DNA from: Symbiodinium natans
Taxonomy: Eukaryota; Sar; Dinophyceae; Suessiales; Symbiodiniaceae
Reading direction: 5' to 3'
Length of the DNA: 64,000 bases
Assembly (NCBI GenBank): GCA_905221605.1
Contig: CAJNDS010002001.1
Location: 1,255,001-1,319,000, forward strand
The position numbers were made by a program, and so were the translations under genes. This document shows positions 12,445-24,357 of this stretch, piece by piece. The notes beneath the pieces are model-generated. The model saw only the letters and a list, made by a program, of their open reading frames with translations. It searched no databases and was not told the DNA's origin. Each line of letters starts with the position of its first letter. The first letter of the stretch is position 1.

Positions 12445-13336
12445 GACCCTAAACCCTGATCGCATGGCCCTTTCAATTCCACGCTCTTTGTCAGCAGGGG
12501 TACCCGAAGTTCTGTTTTGATTGATTTGCTTCAATGTCAGAGTAACCAGGGCATAAGGCCTTCGGAGCGCCAAACTCGAAAATAGCAAAGTTCTAAGTAC
12601 TGACTAAGCCCTAAATACCCTAGACACAAGCCCACAACCGTCTCTAGGAAGTCCTAATCCCAAGAATCCCCACATCCACAAAACAATGGCACGAAACTGA
12701 GTGCCGGACGGCCTCATCCACACATCCTTCCACTCCTTACCATTCGACCAGGGCATCCGCATTTACCCACCTCCCACCCACCCCACCACATTTGGAGTTC
12801 GGGGTTTAGGGATGAGAGTAGTAGGTTTTTGGGGGTTTAGGGGGCAGCCAAAGCTTGGGAAGGTGTCGCTCACCAAGCGTTGTACGCTTCAGTGGTGTGT
12901 TTGAAACCCTTGCCCTGGGGCCCTGAACCCTAAAATACCCTAAGCCCCCAAAATCTTAACCCCTACCCAAAAAAAAGCTAAACCCTAAACCCTAAGTCCC
13001 AAAGCCCCTTAACCCCAGATGGCTTTACGGACGGCTGCGCATTTTCAGTCAGCCAATTAGCCTAAGCCCCTAAACTTGGGTAATTTGGATGTGAGCTGGC
13101 GGCCCTAGAGCCAAAACCCTAAACGCCAAACCCTAAACGCTAAGCCCTCAACCCTCAACGCGAACTGACAAGATCTGGGTTTGACCCGTGCATGATGCCG
13201 CCGGCACTGTGGCTAATGGTGGGTTGGAAGCTAAACCGATCCCTATTTTCCGGGTGCCAAATAGGAGGATTTGGATTATGCCATGTTTCCCAAACGGGGT
13301 CCTAGGGGGTAGATCTTACTATGCCCCAAGACTACT

Positions 13337-14851
13337 CTAAGCCTTAGTTTTTAGGAATCGCTTTGGGCTGGACGCGCTGTTTTTGCAGGGTTCCGTCGGC
13401 CGTGAGATCTGCAGTTGATCTTGGACATCCCTGCTGTCGCCGCCACAACCAGCGTGGCCCCAGGTCACCACCGACCCATCGCCCAGAATGGCAGCAAACG
13501 CAAAGCTAGAAGCTTGAATCTGTTGTACCCCCTTTAGCTGATCTTGAACATCACTGCTGTCGCCGCCAGAGTCTGCATGGCCCCAGGTCACAACCGAACC
13601 ACCGCCCAGTATGGCAGCAAAGGCTCTGCTGGTACTTTGGATTTGCTGCACGTCTTTCAGCTGATGCTGGACGCCACTGCTGTCACCACCATTCTCAGGA
13701 TCGCCCCAGGTCACAACAGACCCATCGCCCAGAATGGCAGCAAAAGCGCTGGTAGATTGGATCTGCTGCACGTCCTTCAGCTGATTGCGAACTTCAGTGC
13801 TGTTGCCACCATAGTGTGCGTGGCCCCAAGTTACAACGGATCCATTGCCAAGAATTGCAGCGAACGCGAAGGTGGTAGCTTGGATTTGCTGCACATCCTG
13901 CAGCTGTTCTTGCACCTTTCTGCTGTCACCGCCCAAAGCAGCGTGGCCCCAGGTCACAACGCACCCATCGCCCAGAATAGCTGCAAAAGCGTCGGAAGAT
14001 GCTTGGACCTGCTGCACTTCTTTCAGCTGTCCTTGGGCAGCACTGCTGTCGCCGCCAAAATTCGGATGGCCCCAAGTCACGACAGACCCGTCGCCCAGAA
14101 TGGCAGCAAACGCCAACTGAGATGCTTGGATCTGTTTCAAACCTGTCAGCTGATCTTGCACATCACGGCTGTCGCCGCCGCAGCCAGCATGTCCCCAGGT
14201 CACCACCGACCCATCACCCAGAATGGCAGCAAACGCACTGCCTGTGGCCTGGATCTGCTGCACATTCCGCAGCTCATCTTGAACATTGCTGCTGTCGCCG
14301 CCAGCGTCAGCATGGCCCCAGGTCACAACAGACCCATCGCCCAGTATGGCAGCAAAAGCTCTGCTGGTAGCTTGGATCTGCTGGACATTCCGCAGCTGAC
14401 CTTGAACATCACTGCTGTCGCCACCAAAGTCAGCATGGCCCCAGGTCACAACAGAACCATCGCCCAGAATAGCAGCAAAAGCTCTGCTGGTACTTTGGAT
14501 TTGCTGCACGTCCCTCAGCTGAACACGAACATCACTGCTGTCGCCACCATTCTCAGCATCGCCCCAGGTCACAACAGAACCATCACCGAGGATCGCAGCA
14601 AAAGCAGTGTCGTTGCAGCGAACACACACGCTGCTCATGTGCAAGGTCAGGGCATCGCCGCTCGTCAACCTAGATTGCTCAAGTGTGGCTGCTTCGTCCA
14701 GAAGCCGTCCTGAGGAGTCCAAGAGCCTCCCCCTGCCAACTGCCAGAGTCCTCTGTGATCTTGTCTTAAACGTCTTCACAAGCTCACCGGGGTCTGCTTC
14801 AAGCGAAACCGTCCTGCCACTCAGCAGGCTCACCTCAATCGTCAGGGCCAT
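13337..14851 (-). CDS. Ubiquitin-like domain plus ten RCC1-like repeats
   Basis: Intronless 504-residue frame starting at a real ATG. Residues 1-72 look like a ubiquitin-type beta-grasp domain (start MALTIEVSLLSGRTVSLEA; LLDSSGRLLDEAATL in the middle; end LTLHM). It does not end in Gly-Gly, so release as a free modifier is unlikely. Residues 81-481 are about ten repeats of 40-41 residues, each with the core FAAILGDGSVVTWG followed by GGDS and VQQIQ. The G-x-V-x-x-W-G spacing is that of RCC1 blades, but the unit is shorter than the usual ~51 residues and there are more than seven. The last 23 residues are basic. RCC1-type propellers commonly act as protein-interaction platforms or exchange factors; automated annotation would probably call this HERC- or UVR8-like, but no HECT domain is present and the role is unknown. 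Non-coding arrays of CCCTAAA lie just upstream of the start. Confidence 0.85.
   Translation of the reverse strand: MALTIEVSLLSGRTVSLEADPGELVKTFKTRSQRTLAVGRGRLLDSSGRLLDEAATLEQSRLTSGDALTLHMSSVCVRCNDTAFAAILGDGSVVTWGDAENGGDSSDVRVQLRDVQQIQSTSRAFAAILGDGSVVTWGHADFGGDSSDVQGQLRNVQQIQATSRAFAAILGDGSVVTWGHADAGGDSSNVQDELRNVQQIQATGSAFAAILGDGSVVTWGHAGCGGDSRDVQDQLTGLKQIQASQLAFAAILGDGSVVTWGHPNFGGDSSAAQGQLKEVQQVQASSDAFAAILGDGCVVTWGHAALGGDSRKVQEQLQDVQQIQATTFAFAAILGNGSVVTWGHAHYGGNSTEVRNQLKDVQQIQSTSAFAAILGDGSVVTWGDPENGGDSSGVQHQLKDVQQIQSTSRAFAAILGGGSVVTWGHADSGGDSSDVQDQLKGVQQIQASSFAFAAILGDGSVVTWGHAGCGGDSRDVQDQLQISRPTEPCKNSASSPKRFLKTKA
13409..14611 (-). repeat. 123-bp tandem coding repeat of the RCC1-like gene
   Basis: Nine to ten units of about 123 bp encode the RCC1-like repeats. 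Unit 8 is one codon shorter than the others (STSAFAAIL against STSRAFAAIL). Because the period is a multiple of three, the opposite strand also stays open over most of the array, which produces a long but spurious antisense frame. Confidence 0.9.
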
Positions 14852-14937
14852 GGCTGCTACACTTCGCAGGCCAACCGCCCTCCCTGGTACCCAAAACAGT
14901 AGTCCTAATCTCTAAAAACCCTAAAGCCCAAAACCAC

Positions 14938-15028
14938 CCTAAACCCTAAACCCTAAACCCTAAACCCTAAACCCTAAACCCTAAACCCTAAACCCTAAAC
15001 CCTAAACCCTAAACCCTAAACCCTAAAT
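14938..15028 (-). repeat. Telomere-like array (CCCTAAA)13
   Basis: Thirteen exact units, about 90 bp upstream of the RCC1-like gene start. Confidence 0.9.
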
Positions 15029-15091
15029 CTAGGAGTCCCAAACTCCTCCCACCCAGGAGCCCTTCAGCCTTCGGTCGGAGCGAGCGAGGGG

Positions 15092-15142
15092 GGTTTAGGG
15101 TTTAGGGTTTAGGGTTTAGGGTTTAGGGTTTAGGGTTTAGGG
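15092..15142 (+). repeat. Telomere-like array (TTTAGGG)7
   Basis: Opposite orientation to the array at 14938, from which it is separated by only 63 bp of unique DNA. Confidence 0.9.
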
Positions 15143-15358
15143 CAGAAACTTAAGCCAAAACCCTAAAATTTCTTCGACTCGGGGTCTGCGCCTTTCAGCG
15201 GCTCTTGGGGTTTTTAGGGGCCTTGGGGGGGGGGGGGGGGTTAGGGAAAGTTGCGGGTTTGGGGACTTAGGACTCTTCATGTGCTCCAAAGTTGTAGACT
15301 TGGGCCAGGGTGCCATCGATCGAGGGTGCAGCACAATAGTTCCCAACACTCCCCGAAC

Positions 15359-15450
15359 AACCCTAAACCCTAAACCCTAAACCCTAAACTCTAAACCCTA
15401 AACCCTAAACCCTAAACCCTAAAACCCTAAACCCTAAACCGCAAACCCTA
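15359..15450 (-). repeat. Telomere-like array, CCCTAAA
   Basis: About twelve units with CTCTAAA, CCCTAAAA and CCGCAAA variants. Confidence 0.85.
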
Positions 15451-16691
15451 AACCCAATCAGCCCCAGACCCCTAAACCCCCAAACCCCTAAACCCTTTAC
15501 CCTAGACTGCACACCCCTTACCCCTTACCCCGCCCACTCAACCGAAACCTCCTCAGTCCTCCTCTTGCCCAAGCAGTTTACGCTTCAGTGTCTCAGGTTT
15601 GTGGACAACAAAAAACCCGAAACCCAGCCAGGCTGCTCCACGGTAGAGTTCGCCCAGGAGGTCCCGTGGATAGATGGGCACACCTCAAGGGCTCTTCGGT
15701 TGAAGGTTCGGGGCTTGAGGGCTTAAGGCCTTAAGGGCTTAGGGTTTAAGACATTAGCGGGGGCAAACCCTAAACCCTAAACCCTCAACCCTAAACCCTG
15801 AAGCTTTTGCATGTGCCTCTGCGTTCGATACGTCGGACACACGTCCCGGACTCGTGCTAAATACTAACCCTCCAAACTCTAACTCGCTTCAACCCGAAAG
15901 CCCTAAACTTCTAACCCTCAACTTACACCCCCCCCCCCTCGTCCGCTCCCCCCCCTCTCCTCCTCCTAAGGCCTAAACCCTAACCCTGAACCCTAAACCC
16001 TAAACCCTACACCCTAACCCTACACCTCTTCCCGCCAGCAAGATCATCCCTAAGTTCGGTCGCCCAGTCACGCGACCACTTCATCTCCTGGAGCTGTTGC
16101 GAGCTTGCTTCTTGTGTTGGGGTGAGGGTTTTTGGGGCTTAGGGTTTAGGGTTGTGGGAGTTGGTGGTTTAGGGTTAAGGGTTTAGCGCTTAGGATCGTT
16201 GGGAGTTGGTGGGGTTAAGGGGTAACTCAGACATCATGGTGTAGGCCAGTGCAGGCGCTTTGAGTGGTTTAGAGGTTTAGGGCTTCAGCATTTGGGGGGG
16301 GACGCAGGGGTATACCGGCAAGTGTGGGGGCATGTGAGGAGGGGGGGGGTTTAGTGGTAGAAGGTCCCGGGAACCAACCCCTTGCAGCCCTCTTGGGTGT
16401 GAGGTTTTTCTACCTTAAAAGCGCCTAGCTGGAACCGAAAACCGTCCGAGCCCTACGCCCCCTACATGCTACACCCTGAACCCTAATCCCCCTCGCTGCA
16501 TTGGGAAATTGGGCGGTACTACAAACAGCATATCTTTACACCAGGCTGGTTCATAGTTGGGCTAGTAATAAAAAATTTACAAATTTTATTCTTATTGAGT
16601 TTAAGTACCCTTAAAAATGTAAAATGTTATCCCACTATGACAAAGCAGGGTTTATTCGTGCACAATTTCAGCAAGCATTCTAAGGTTGGAA

Positions 16692-16762
16692 CCATGGGCC
16701 CTGAGTATGGTCCCTTACCCTTGCTTGAAGGGATTTAAAAAGGGTCCGAAGTATGGGCCCAT
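16692..16762. repeat. Short inverted repeat
   Basis: ATGGGCCC recurs near both ends, with GGTCCCTT on the left arm and AAGGGTCC on the right. Possibly a small palindromic element of the MITE type. Confidence 0.5.
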
Positions 16763-16819
16763 ATTGTGTATAGTGTAGTATAAGGGTTATAGAACAAGGG
16801 ACCCAAATGAAGGGCCCAA

Positions 16820-16871
16820 GCCCTAAACCCTAAACCCTAAACCCTAAACCCTAAACCCTAAACCCTAAACC
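16820..16871 (-). repeat. Telomere-like array (CCCTAAA)7
   Basis: Seven exact units shortly after the inverted repeat at 16692. Confidence 0.9.
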
Positions 16872-19800
16872 ATTCCGGCTCCTTGTGGTCCCAGCCGCGG
16901 ACTTCGCACTTCAGCTCATCGCCCAGGTCCTGGTGCTCTGGGCATGGAGGGATGTAAAACTTAACGGTGTTTAGGGTTTAGGACTGAACGGGGTTTAGGG
17001 TTTAGGGCTAGGGTTAAGGGTTTGGGGGTTTCAGACCTATAGGGTGGATGGGTTCGGGCGTAGGGTGCAGGTCCATTCCGTGGTAACTTATTCTCAGTTC
17101 CCATAAAGCCCACACCACCCTCAACCCTAAACTCTAACCTCAACTTTAAACCCGAATCCTAGGGCCCCCTCATAGCATGCAGGGCTCCTCACAGAAGTCG
17201 CACTGGCGCGGGTCGTACCAAGCGGCGCCTCGAGAATTCACTGGGTCTGGGGGTGTAGGGTTTAGTCTTTTGGGTGTAGGGTGTAGGGTTTAAGGCAAGA
17301 AGAAGACAGATTGAGGCGGCGAAGGAAGCGCAGGGTTTGTGGGCCAGGTGCTTTTGTTTCTACTGTTTTGCGGGTTTTGGAGAGTTTGGGGTTAAAATTT
17401 GGGCTTTTGGGAGTAGAAGATTCTTATATCATTCAAATGTCGAGCAGATATCGTTTGCTCTCATGTCATATATTCATATTCTCGAAATGTACAGGAAACG
17501 TCTTGGATCAAAGAAAATCAGACATGATTTCGGATTCGATCTTATTGAATAAGTCTTATTGGATATGATATGACTGAGCCACGATACATAAGGAATGCCG
17601 AAAATTCGAGCAGAAATCTCGTTCTTTCATGAATATCTCTGGGTCGTGGTGGGGCGTGAATGGGCTGAGAATGTGATGGGTTTTTTGAGATAAGCTTCGG
17701 GGGTTCACCTCCCCCCACCTGAAGTACCCGAAACCCGAAACCCTGAAGCCTGCTTTCCCTCGGCCCCCTCCCAGAACTCTAAACCCTAAAAACCCTAAAC
17801 TCCAAGCCCAAACCCCGAAGCCAGCTGGGTGAGGGCTTAGGGTTTAGGGCCCAGGGCTTCGGGTTCATCCCCAAATCGCAAGCAGGCGGCAAGCTTGTTT
17901 CAGGTTTCCGCCCAGCAGGGCGCAGTGCTGGGGGCGGTCCCGAGCGTCGCCTCGCTTCTCTACAGATACAGTAATATAAAACAAAGTGAGTTCGCTTCGC
18001 TCAATAACACGCCCGTAATAAAGATCTTTTTAGGGGGGGGGGGGGCGTATGTAGTTCTGTGCAAAAAGCCCTAATATTTTTTACTATTAAGAGCACGCGC
18101 CCTTTTGTCCTTGTCTTGTAGTTTTAATATTATGGTCTTTTCTCACTTTCTGCTTTCATCTCTGGATCTCACTGGGTTTTGAGGGGTTCAAGAGTTGCAG
18201 TAGGGATTAGTTGAATCAGGAGTTCAGGGTCTCCAGCTTGGGTAGAATTAGGGTCTCAGGGCTCAGGCTTCGAGGGCTTCGAGGGCTTCGAGGCCTTGAG
18301 CAAGCGAGGGGGTCGACGTGAATCTTCCAGGGGTGGCTATGAGCAGGTTTGGCGTTTCGAGGGGCCTTGTAGGTGGCTAGACTTTAACATACCTCCTGGC
18401 CAGGTTGGTGCTTTTTAAGGTAGCCCCCTAAACCCCCTAAGCCCCGAAACCCATACACCCTAAAGCCCCAACTCCCTAAACCTTAAACCCTAAAAGGCTT
18501 AGCTTGGTGGCTTGATGTCCGGACAGGCTGTCTGCTTCGGGCAGTGAGCCGCGAAACCTACTAGCCGGACATCTGAAGCGTTTCAGGTTCCAGGGCTAAA
18601 GGAGTCCCTCTAGAGGGTTCTGGGCTTCGGTTTAGGGCTCAGGGTATTTTTGGGTGTAGTGTTTAGGGTTCAGGGAATTTTGGGTATATACAGGGTTCAG
18701 GGTATTTTGGGCTGAGTTCCGGGCTTAAGGTGTTTTTCCCTTGAAGCCGTCAGCTTCTGAGAGCTCTAAACCCTAAACCCCAACCCCCCAAACCCTAAAC
18801 CCTGAACCCCCAACCCTAAACCCGAAACCCTAAACCCTAACCCCTAAACCCCTAAACCCCTAAACCCCAAACCATCGTTCAGCCCCGGAAACCTCAAGAA
18901 GCTGACACCGCAGCCGTGTGGCAAAGGTAGAAGTCATCGGGTGCCCCCTTCCCTTGCTCCACCTTGGGGTTTGGGGGGTTTAGGGCTTCGGGGTTTAGGG
19001 TTTAGGATTTAGGGTTCAGGATCTAGGGGTTCAGGGTTTAGGGCGCCCCTCTGGAGTATGTAAAGGAGTAAGTTGGCAAGACTGCACATTGCACGGGACA
19101 AGGGATACTTACATGGGAGGGTGGCTGCCAGCCACGTCATCAACGGCCATACTCAACTCAAAAGCACCCCCGGCCCTGTCCGTGACGAACGTTGCCAGAA
19201 GCCCGCACCAATGCTTGACCCAACTCTTTCAGTGCACCAGTCTTCGTCACACTTCATAATGAAGTATGAAGCTGCAATAAGGCCTAGTTGAGGCCCTAAA
19301 GCTAAATCCGCACCATCGAAACCCAAAGGCCCTAAGCCGCCTAAGCCTAAGCCACCTAAGAAGGACGGGCGCCTTATCGACGCAGCCCGAAACCCTAAAC
19401 CCTCGATCCAAAACCCCCCAAAACGCCCCACAAGTCATCGGTTTCCGAAACCAGGGGTAGCTTCTTGGGCTCCTTATATTGGTATTTGGGAGACCTTTGG
19501 GACCCACACGTCTGAAGGCGCCTTGTAGACGTAGTCCGTGGAGTGCAGCCCACCGGAATCGAAGGACCAAGTGCCCGACATGCCGTGCACGGCCTGTGGC
19601 GGAGCTCCCCCCATAAGCGCTATACACCTTTAGGGTTTCATTAGGGATTAAGGTACCCCCCAATTATAATCCTAACTGAAGGACTCTGAGGGGGACTCCC
19701 CCCCCCCCCCCCCCAAAAGCCCCCCCCACGCCCCAGCAGAGAACGCTCAATCTTCCTAATGCCCCAACCTCCCCTAACACTTTTCGTGAATCTGCGGAGG

Positions 19801-19924
19801 TCCGAATCAGGCGTTGTCCCGGGGTTGTTCTTGTAGATTGTGTTCTAATGTGATTTCAGGCATGAGTGGAATCGTAAGTCCAGAGCTATCTGCATACTTC
19901 CGAAGGCCCAGGACAAGCGGTCAC

Positions 19925-20000
19925 AAACCCTAAACCCTAAGCCCTAAGCCCTAAACCCTAAACCCTAAACCCTAAAACCCTAAACCCTGAACCCTAAACT
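19925..20000 (-). repeat. Telomere-like array, CCCTAAA with CCCTAAG
   Basis: About ten units, partly variant. Confidence 0.85.
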
Positions 20001-20399
20001 GTACCCTAGCCTAGAGAAAACCCCATGAGCCTGGCCCCACACGGTGACGGGCAGCTTGGCCTGCCCCAGGGGCTTCAGGTTCAGGCAGAGAGGAGGTTTA
20101 GGGTTCAGGGTTCAGGGTTTAGGGCTTAGGGTTTAGCATGTCGGGTTTCGGGTTTAGGCTTGAGGGCCTAAGGGGTAAGCCCTAAATCCAAAGACCTAAA
20201 TCCAAAGACACTTTGGAGTTTCAGGAGCCTTTCAAGGCCATTTAAGGGTTTTGGGGCTGCAGCAATTCCATGGCTTGAGGACTTCAGGCCCCAACACACT
20301 TGCGGGATCCTGTGTAGAGTTGGGGGTTACCTCATGTTTCCTTCTAGCCCAGCTAAAGGCCCAAAATTCCTTAATCCCTGTTCCCCTAGGAAGAAAAAA

Positions 20400-20455
20400 G
20401 GATCCTTTTTGTTCATATATAAGAAAGCCCATAACCCAAGAAGTAAAAAGGATCC
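20400..20455. repeat. Perfect 11-bp inverted repeat
   Basis: GGATCCTTTTT at 20400-20410 and AAAAAGGATCC at 20445-20455 enclose a 34-bp loop. Could form a hairpin; function unknown. Confidence 0.6.
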
Positions 20456-20945
20456 CTAACACTGATCGAGATTCGGGCTGACTTTAGGGTTGCTGGACGG
20501 CTCTTGGCACGCCAGGCCCCCAACCCCCAGGCCCAAACAATTAAAAACACCAGGTTGGGGGTAGGGGGTTGAGGGTGCAGGGTTTGTGGTTCAGGGGTTG
20601 GGGGGTTTAGGGTTTTGGGGGTTTAGGGTTTCAAGGGCTTTGGGTGTAGCTAGGGGAAATTGTGGCTTAGGGCTCCGAGAGGGAGAGCTTGGCGGCAACC
20701 CCCGCCGAAGTTTAGGGTTCAGGGCTTAGGGTTCAGGGTTTAGGGTTACCATCAACCTAAACCCTAAAACCCAAACCCGTAAACCCTAAACCCTATAACT
20801 TTCTCAAGATGCCTACATCAAATCGAGCCCCAAACCCCTGAACCTTAGATCCTTCCTGGACCCACCCCCCCGCTTGCTCAGGTACCCCTAAGCAAGGGCC
20901 TGTACCTTAGGATATCCCCCCCCCCCCCGCCAAAAATCTCCAACA

Positions 20946-20996
20946 CCTAAACCCTAAACCCTAAACCCTAAACCCTAAACCCTAAACCCTAAACCC
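20946..20996 (-). repeat. Telomere-like array (CCCTAAA)7
   Basis: Seven exact units. Confidence 0.9.
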
Positions 20997-21261
20997 CTCA
21001 GTCAATAACTCAGCGGGTGATGCCCCTTCTGCGCCTTCATCTGCTTCTCGCCTCCCACCATCGACTGGGCGTGGCTCACGGGTCAAGGGGTTAATTGGAG
21101 GGTTTAGGGTTTAGGGTTAGCGTTTAGGGTTAAGACTGGTAACCCTAAGGTTGTACCACTAAAGGCTTCCCTCAAAAATGCTCCTAGTATGACCCTTCTA
21201 TTCCTAGGGAATCTTGAACAGGGTTTGGGGTATAAGACGGGTACCCCTAAGGTCAAACCCC

Positions 21262-21415
21262 GGTACTTGAAGGTTCAGGGTCCTCATTCGAAAATATAAA
21301 TTAGAATTGTACTTCTAACCCCAAATTATAACCATATGAGGGCACTTGAAGGGCTTATGAATGGGCAAAAAGTACGGTTCAAATTAGGTCAATAAGTACC
21401 CTGAACCTCCAAGCA
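21262..21415. mobile_element. MITE-like element, family B, copy 1
   Basis: Inverted ends: GGTACTTGAAGGTTCAGGGT at the left, and ACCCTGAACCTCCAAGCA at the right. The interior is AT-rich, with ATATAAATTA and GTACTTCTAACCCC. It is 154 bp, non-coding, without telomere repeats in the centre. Confidence 0.7.
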
Positions 21416-22073
21416 AGCACTCTCTTCACATTTGACCAAGCGCAACCGGTACCCACCCCAACCCCTAAACCCAAGAACCCAAAACTAAAGCCCTAAACAC
21501 GAAACTTCCGAACCCTAAACCGTAAACCCCACCCCCAAACCCTAAACCCTAAACCCCCCCCCCCCTCAAAAGCCACCCCCCCAAAAGGCGCATTCACTGC
21601 CACGGCCAAGGGTCCGCAAGGCGGTCGGCGGTGGCTCCAAGACCGCTCTTCTCAGCAGCCTCCTCGTCTTCTGAGGAAGTTTGAGATTTGTTGTGGCTTT
21701 TTTAGGCGTTTTAGGGTTTTAGGGTGGTTTTGGGTTTATAGGCTTTAGACTGTTCGGGTTTAGGGCTTCTTAGGGTTTAGGGTTTTAGGGTCTTTAGGGT
21801 TTGCGGTCTTTATGGGCTTAAGGTTTAGGGGTTTAGGGGTTTAGTGTGCTCGGGACTAGGTGTTTGAGGGAACATGACTTTTAAAGGTTTGGGATTTAGG
21901 ATCGGCTTGGGGCTTAGGGTTTGGGTTTGAGATTTAGGGCTCAAGGGGGCTTTGGGGTCCAGGATGGTCTAGGTTTAGGGTTTCATATTGTGCTTCTGCG
22001 GAGAGGCCAAGCTAGAAATTTCGATACGAGGAACATCACGGTCCGACTATCGGAGATTTCAAAGGAAAGAAAC

Positions 22074-22355
22074 ATGCTCGAAAACTTCATCATGAAGATT
22101 CCCTGGGGCGGGCCAGTGGACATGGACTTCATATTGGACTGTGCCGCAGAAAAAGAGAGAGTTCGTGTCAGAAACAAGAAGGGATACCGGAGGCTGCTTT
22201 GGAGGGTAACCCGAGGTCCAGAGGAGGCAACTAGGGGCTCCTTGGCAGCGACAAGCCACCACTGTCCGGGTAAGGCCGAGTATGTGTCATCAACACACAT
22301 TATGCTTCAAGGAGCTGCAGTGGTATGCATTGCTCATTATGGCTCATTCGCATAG
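22074..22355 (+). CDS. Possible exon, 93-residue frame of unknown product
   Basis: Open from an ATG at 22074; the same frame extends upstream without ATG to 21921, but that part is telomere-derived. The sequence has ordinary coding-like composition (MLENFIMKIPWGGPVDMDF, then a basic segment with VRVRNKKGYRRLLWR) and no telomere motif. No domain is recognised. It may be an exon or chance. Confidence 0.2.
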   Translation: MLENFIMKIPWGGPVDMDFILDCAAEKERVRVRNKKGYRRLLWRVTRGPEEATRGSLAATSHHCPGKAEYVSSTHIMLQGAAVVCIAHYGSFA

Positions 22356-23329
22356 CAGGCCCCGATATTGTCTCTAAGAAACGCCGAAAGACCCTGTAAG
22401 TGAAGACAGCGAAGAGGTAGGGCAGAGTTTCATGCAGCACTGTTCAAAAAAGTGGCGACTCCCCGTCCCCCCCCCCCCAGCACACGCCACAAAGTTTAGA
22501 ACCTCGTGGACTCAAGGTACATCTTGAGGCAATGCTTAACCCCATGGTCTAGGACACCCAAATCCCTTCAAACACCACAGTGCACAACCTTCGACCTAAG
22601 CTGGCGGTCCGGATTATGCAGCCCATAGGGCATGTCGACCATGCGAGCGTTGCCTGGAAGGGATCCGCCCGACACCGCGGTGACTCTAACGTATTTGGGT
22701 AGTACAAACTCCTGAAAACTAGGCCCTAAACCCTAAACCCTTTCCTCCTCTATCTACAAGGGCTTAGAGCTTAGGCTTTAGGATGGAGGGCGGGTCAAAC
22801 AGATCTCCCAATACCTGTCGATTCCGGGCGTGGGGTGTTAAGGTGTAGTGGGTCTTGCAGTCTTAGAATGGGTTTTGAGAGGCTTTAGGGTTTGGCGCTT
22901 TAAGGGGGGATGCTGAGGTTCTGGGTAGCTCTGCGGTTCTTGGAATGGGACCAAGCCAACACTCACAGCCCTCTCTCACAGTAGAGGGGTCTATGCAATT
23001 GCAAAACCCTATAGAGACCCCCATACACCCTATTGGCTCCATAATCAAACACTATAATTAAGCCCCCATTCCTTTAATATGTTGAGAGAATGCTAGTGGT
23101 TCGTCAGGCTCCTTGCAGCAGCAAACCATAAGCCCCCCCCCACCCCCCCTGCGCGCATTCGGAGTTCGTGGCGCCGCCTGCCACCCTGAGCGGAGGCAAG
23201 ACCCGGCCAGGCATTGCAGGGTTCATGGAATGGGGATTTATACGGCTTACAGGTTTTTTCGGGTTTGACCCTAGACCCTTGCACCCCCAAAACCCCAACA
23301 ACTCCTAAGGCCACAAAGCCTGAAGCTGG

Positions 23330-23455
23330 GGTTTGGGCTTTCCGGTGTATGGCTTCCGCAATGCGCCGCGCAATCTGAGGATGAAGGTGTCGGAGCAGGT
23401 TCCTAGCTGCCGGATCCCTAGAAAAAAGAAACAGTATGGTCCCTATCACCTTCAA
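23330..23455 (-). other. Possible exon after a strong splice-acceptor-like site
   Basis: On the minus strand a pyrimidine run TTTCTTTTTTCTAG is followed by about 100 bp of non-telomeric DNA that reads DPAARNLLRHLHPQIARRIA in one frame. Further downstream the frame runs into telomere-like DNA. No product is recognised. Confidence 0.15.
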
Positions 23456-24281
23456 GGAACATGTCTATTTTCTGAGGGCTCTTTTTGTTGAATGTTATAA
23501 TTCAGCATGTGAACAAAAAGGTCAGCGCTGAGTACCTGCAAATATACCCTGAGCCATCCGAAGCCCGTCGACCATCCCAAGAAACCCTACGTCGGTTCAG
23601 AGTTTGGGGGTATTCGATATTCGGTTCGGGAGTCTGGGTTCAGGTTTAGGGTTTTGGGGTTGGGCTCACCAGCCCAACCCCTCAATGATGCGTATTTAAA
23701 GGAAATTTTGGGGTTGGGGAGGGGGGGGGGCAACAGCGACCCCTCAACAACCCGAAGCCCTGAGCCCTTTAGTGGATAGGATCCCATGAAGAGAGTCTAA
23801 GGCCGCGTCAGGCTTTGCACCATGCTGGCGGCATTCCCCACAGCAGTGACGACGTCGCCAACCTCCGCGACTGCAAAAGGGTCTAGGTGCAGAGTATGAG
23901 GGTTTAGGGTTTTAGGGTCTTGGGGTTTAGGGCTTTAAGGTTTAGGCTTTTGGGGGTTGTTTACAATGGTTCAGGGGTCGTACCAGTTGACATCTTCCGG
24001 GGGATATGCAAGCCTTTGAAGTTTTAGTGGGGGGTTATAGCTTCCAAACACGGTTGAGGAATACCTGCACAGCACCTCCTCCAAGAGGTCTATTTGGGGT
24101 TTAGGGCTGAGGGCTCCAGGGAGTGGCGATGTTTCTCTAAACCGTGGACTCTAAACTTCCTGAAGTCCAAAACTCCACTCCCAACAGTGGGGGCTAAAGC
24201 GTGAACCCAAAAATCTACACAAAACCCTCAACTCTAAACCGCAAACCCGAAAATGGGGAGGCTAAAGGGGAACTGAAGGCT

Positions 24282-24357
24282 AAACCCTAAACCCTAAACC
24301 CTAAACCCCAAACCCTAAACCCTAAGCCCTAAACCCTAAACCCCAAAACCCTAAATC
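24282..24357 (-). repeat. Telomere-like array, CCCTAAA with variants
   Basis: About ten units including CCCCAAA and CCCTAAG. Confidence 0.85.

Larger units (their letters stand above)
9670..13336. other. Non-genic spacer upstream of the repeats and RCC1-like gene
   Basis: Besides the elements listed, islands at 9700-9930, 10080-10370, 11350-11470, 11690-11880 and 12460-12720 show no product. The remainder is telomere-derived. Confidence 0.65.
15451..21261. other. Non-genic spacer
   Basis: Telomere-derived DNA with islands at 16500-16800 (AT-rich), 17290-17700 (two short plus-strand frames, no ATG-based product recognised), 17880-18180, 19040-19270 and 19430-19620. Poly(C/G) near 18034 and 19699. 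Confidence 0.6.

Noticed and set aside
13544-14713. 389-residue plus-strand open frame opposite the RCC1-like gene
   Set aside because: It is the antisense of a tandem repeat whose period is a multiple of three, so it stays open without selection; the minus-strand product has a clear family signature.
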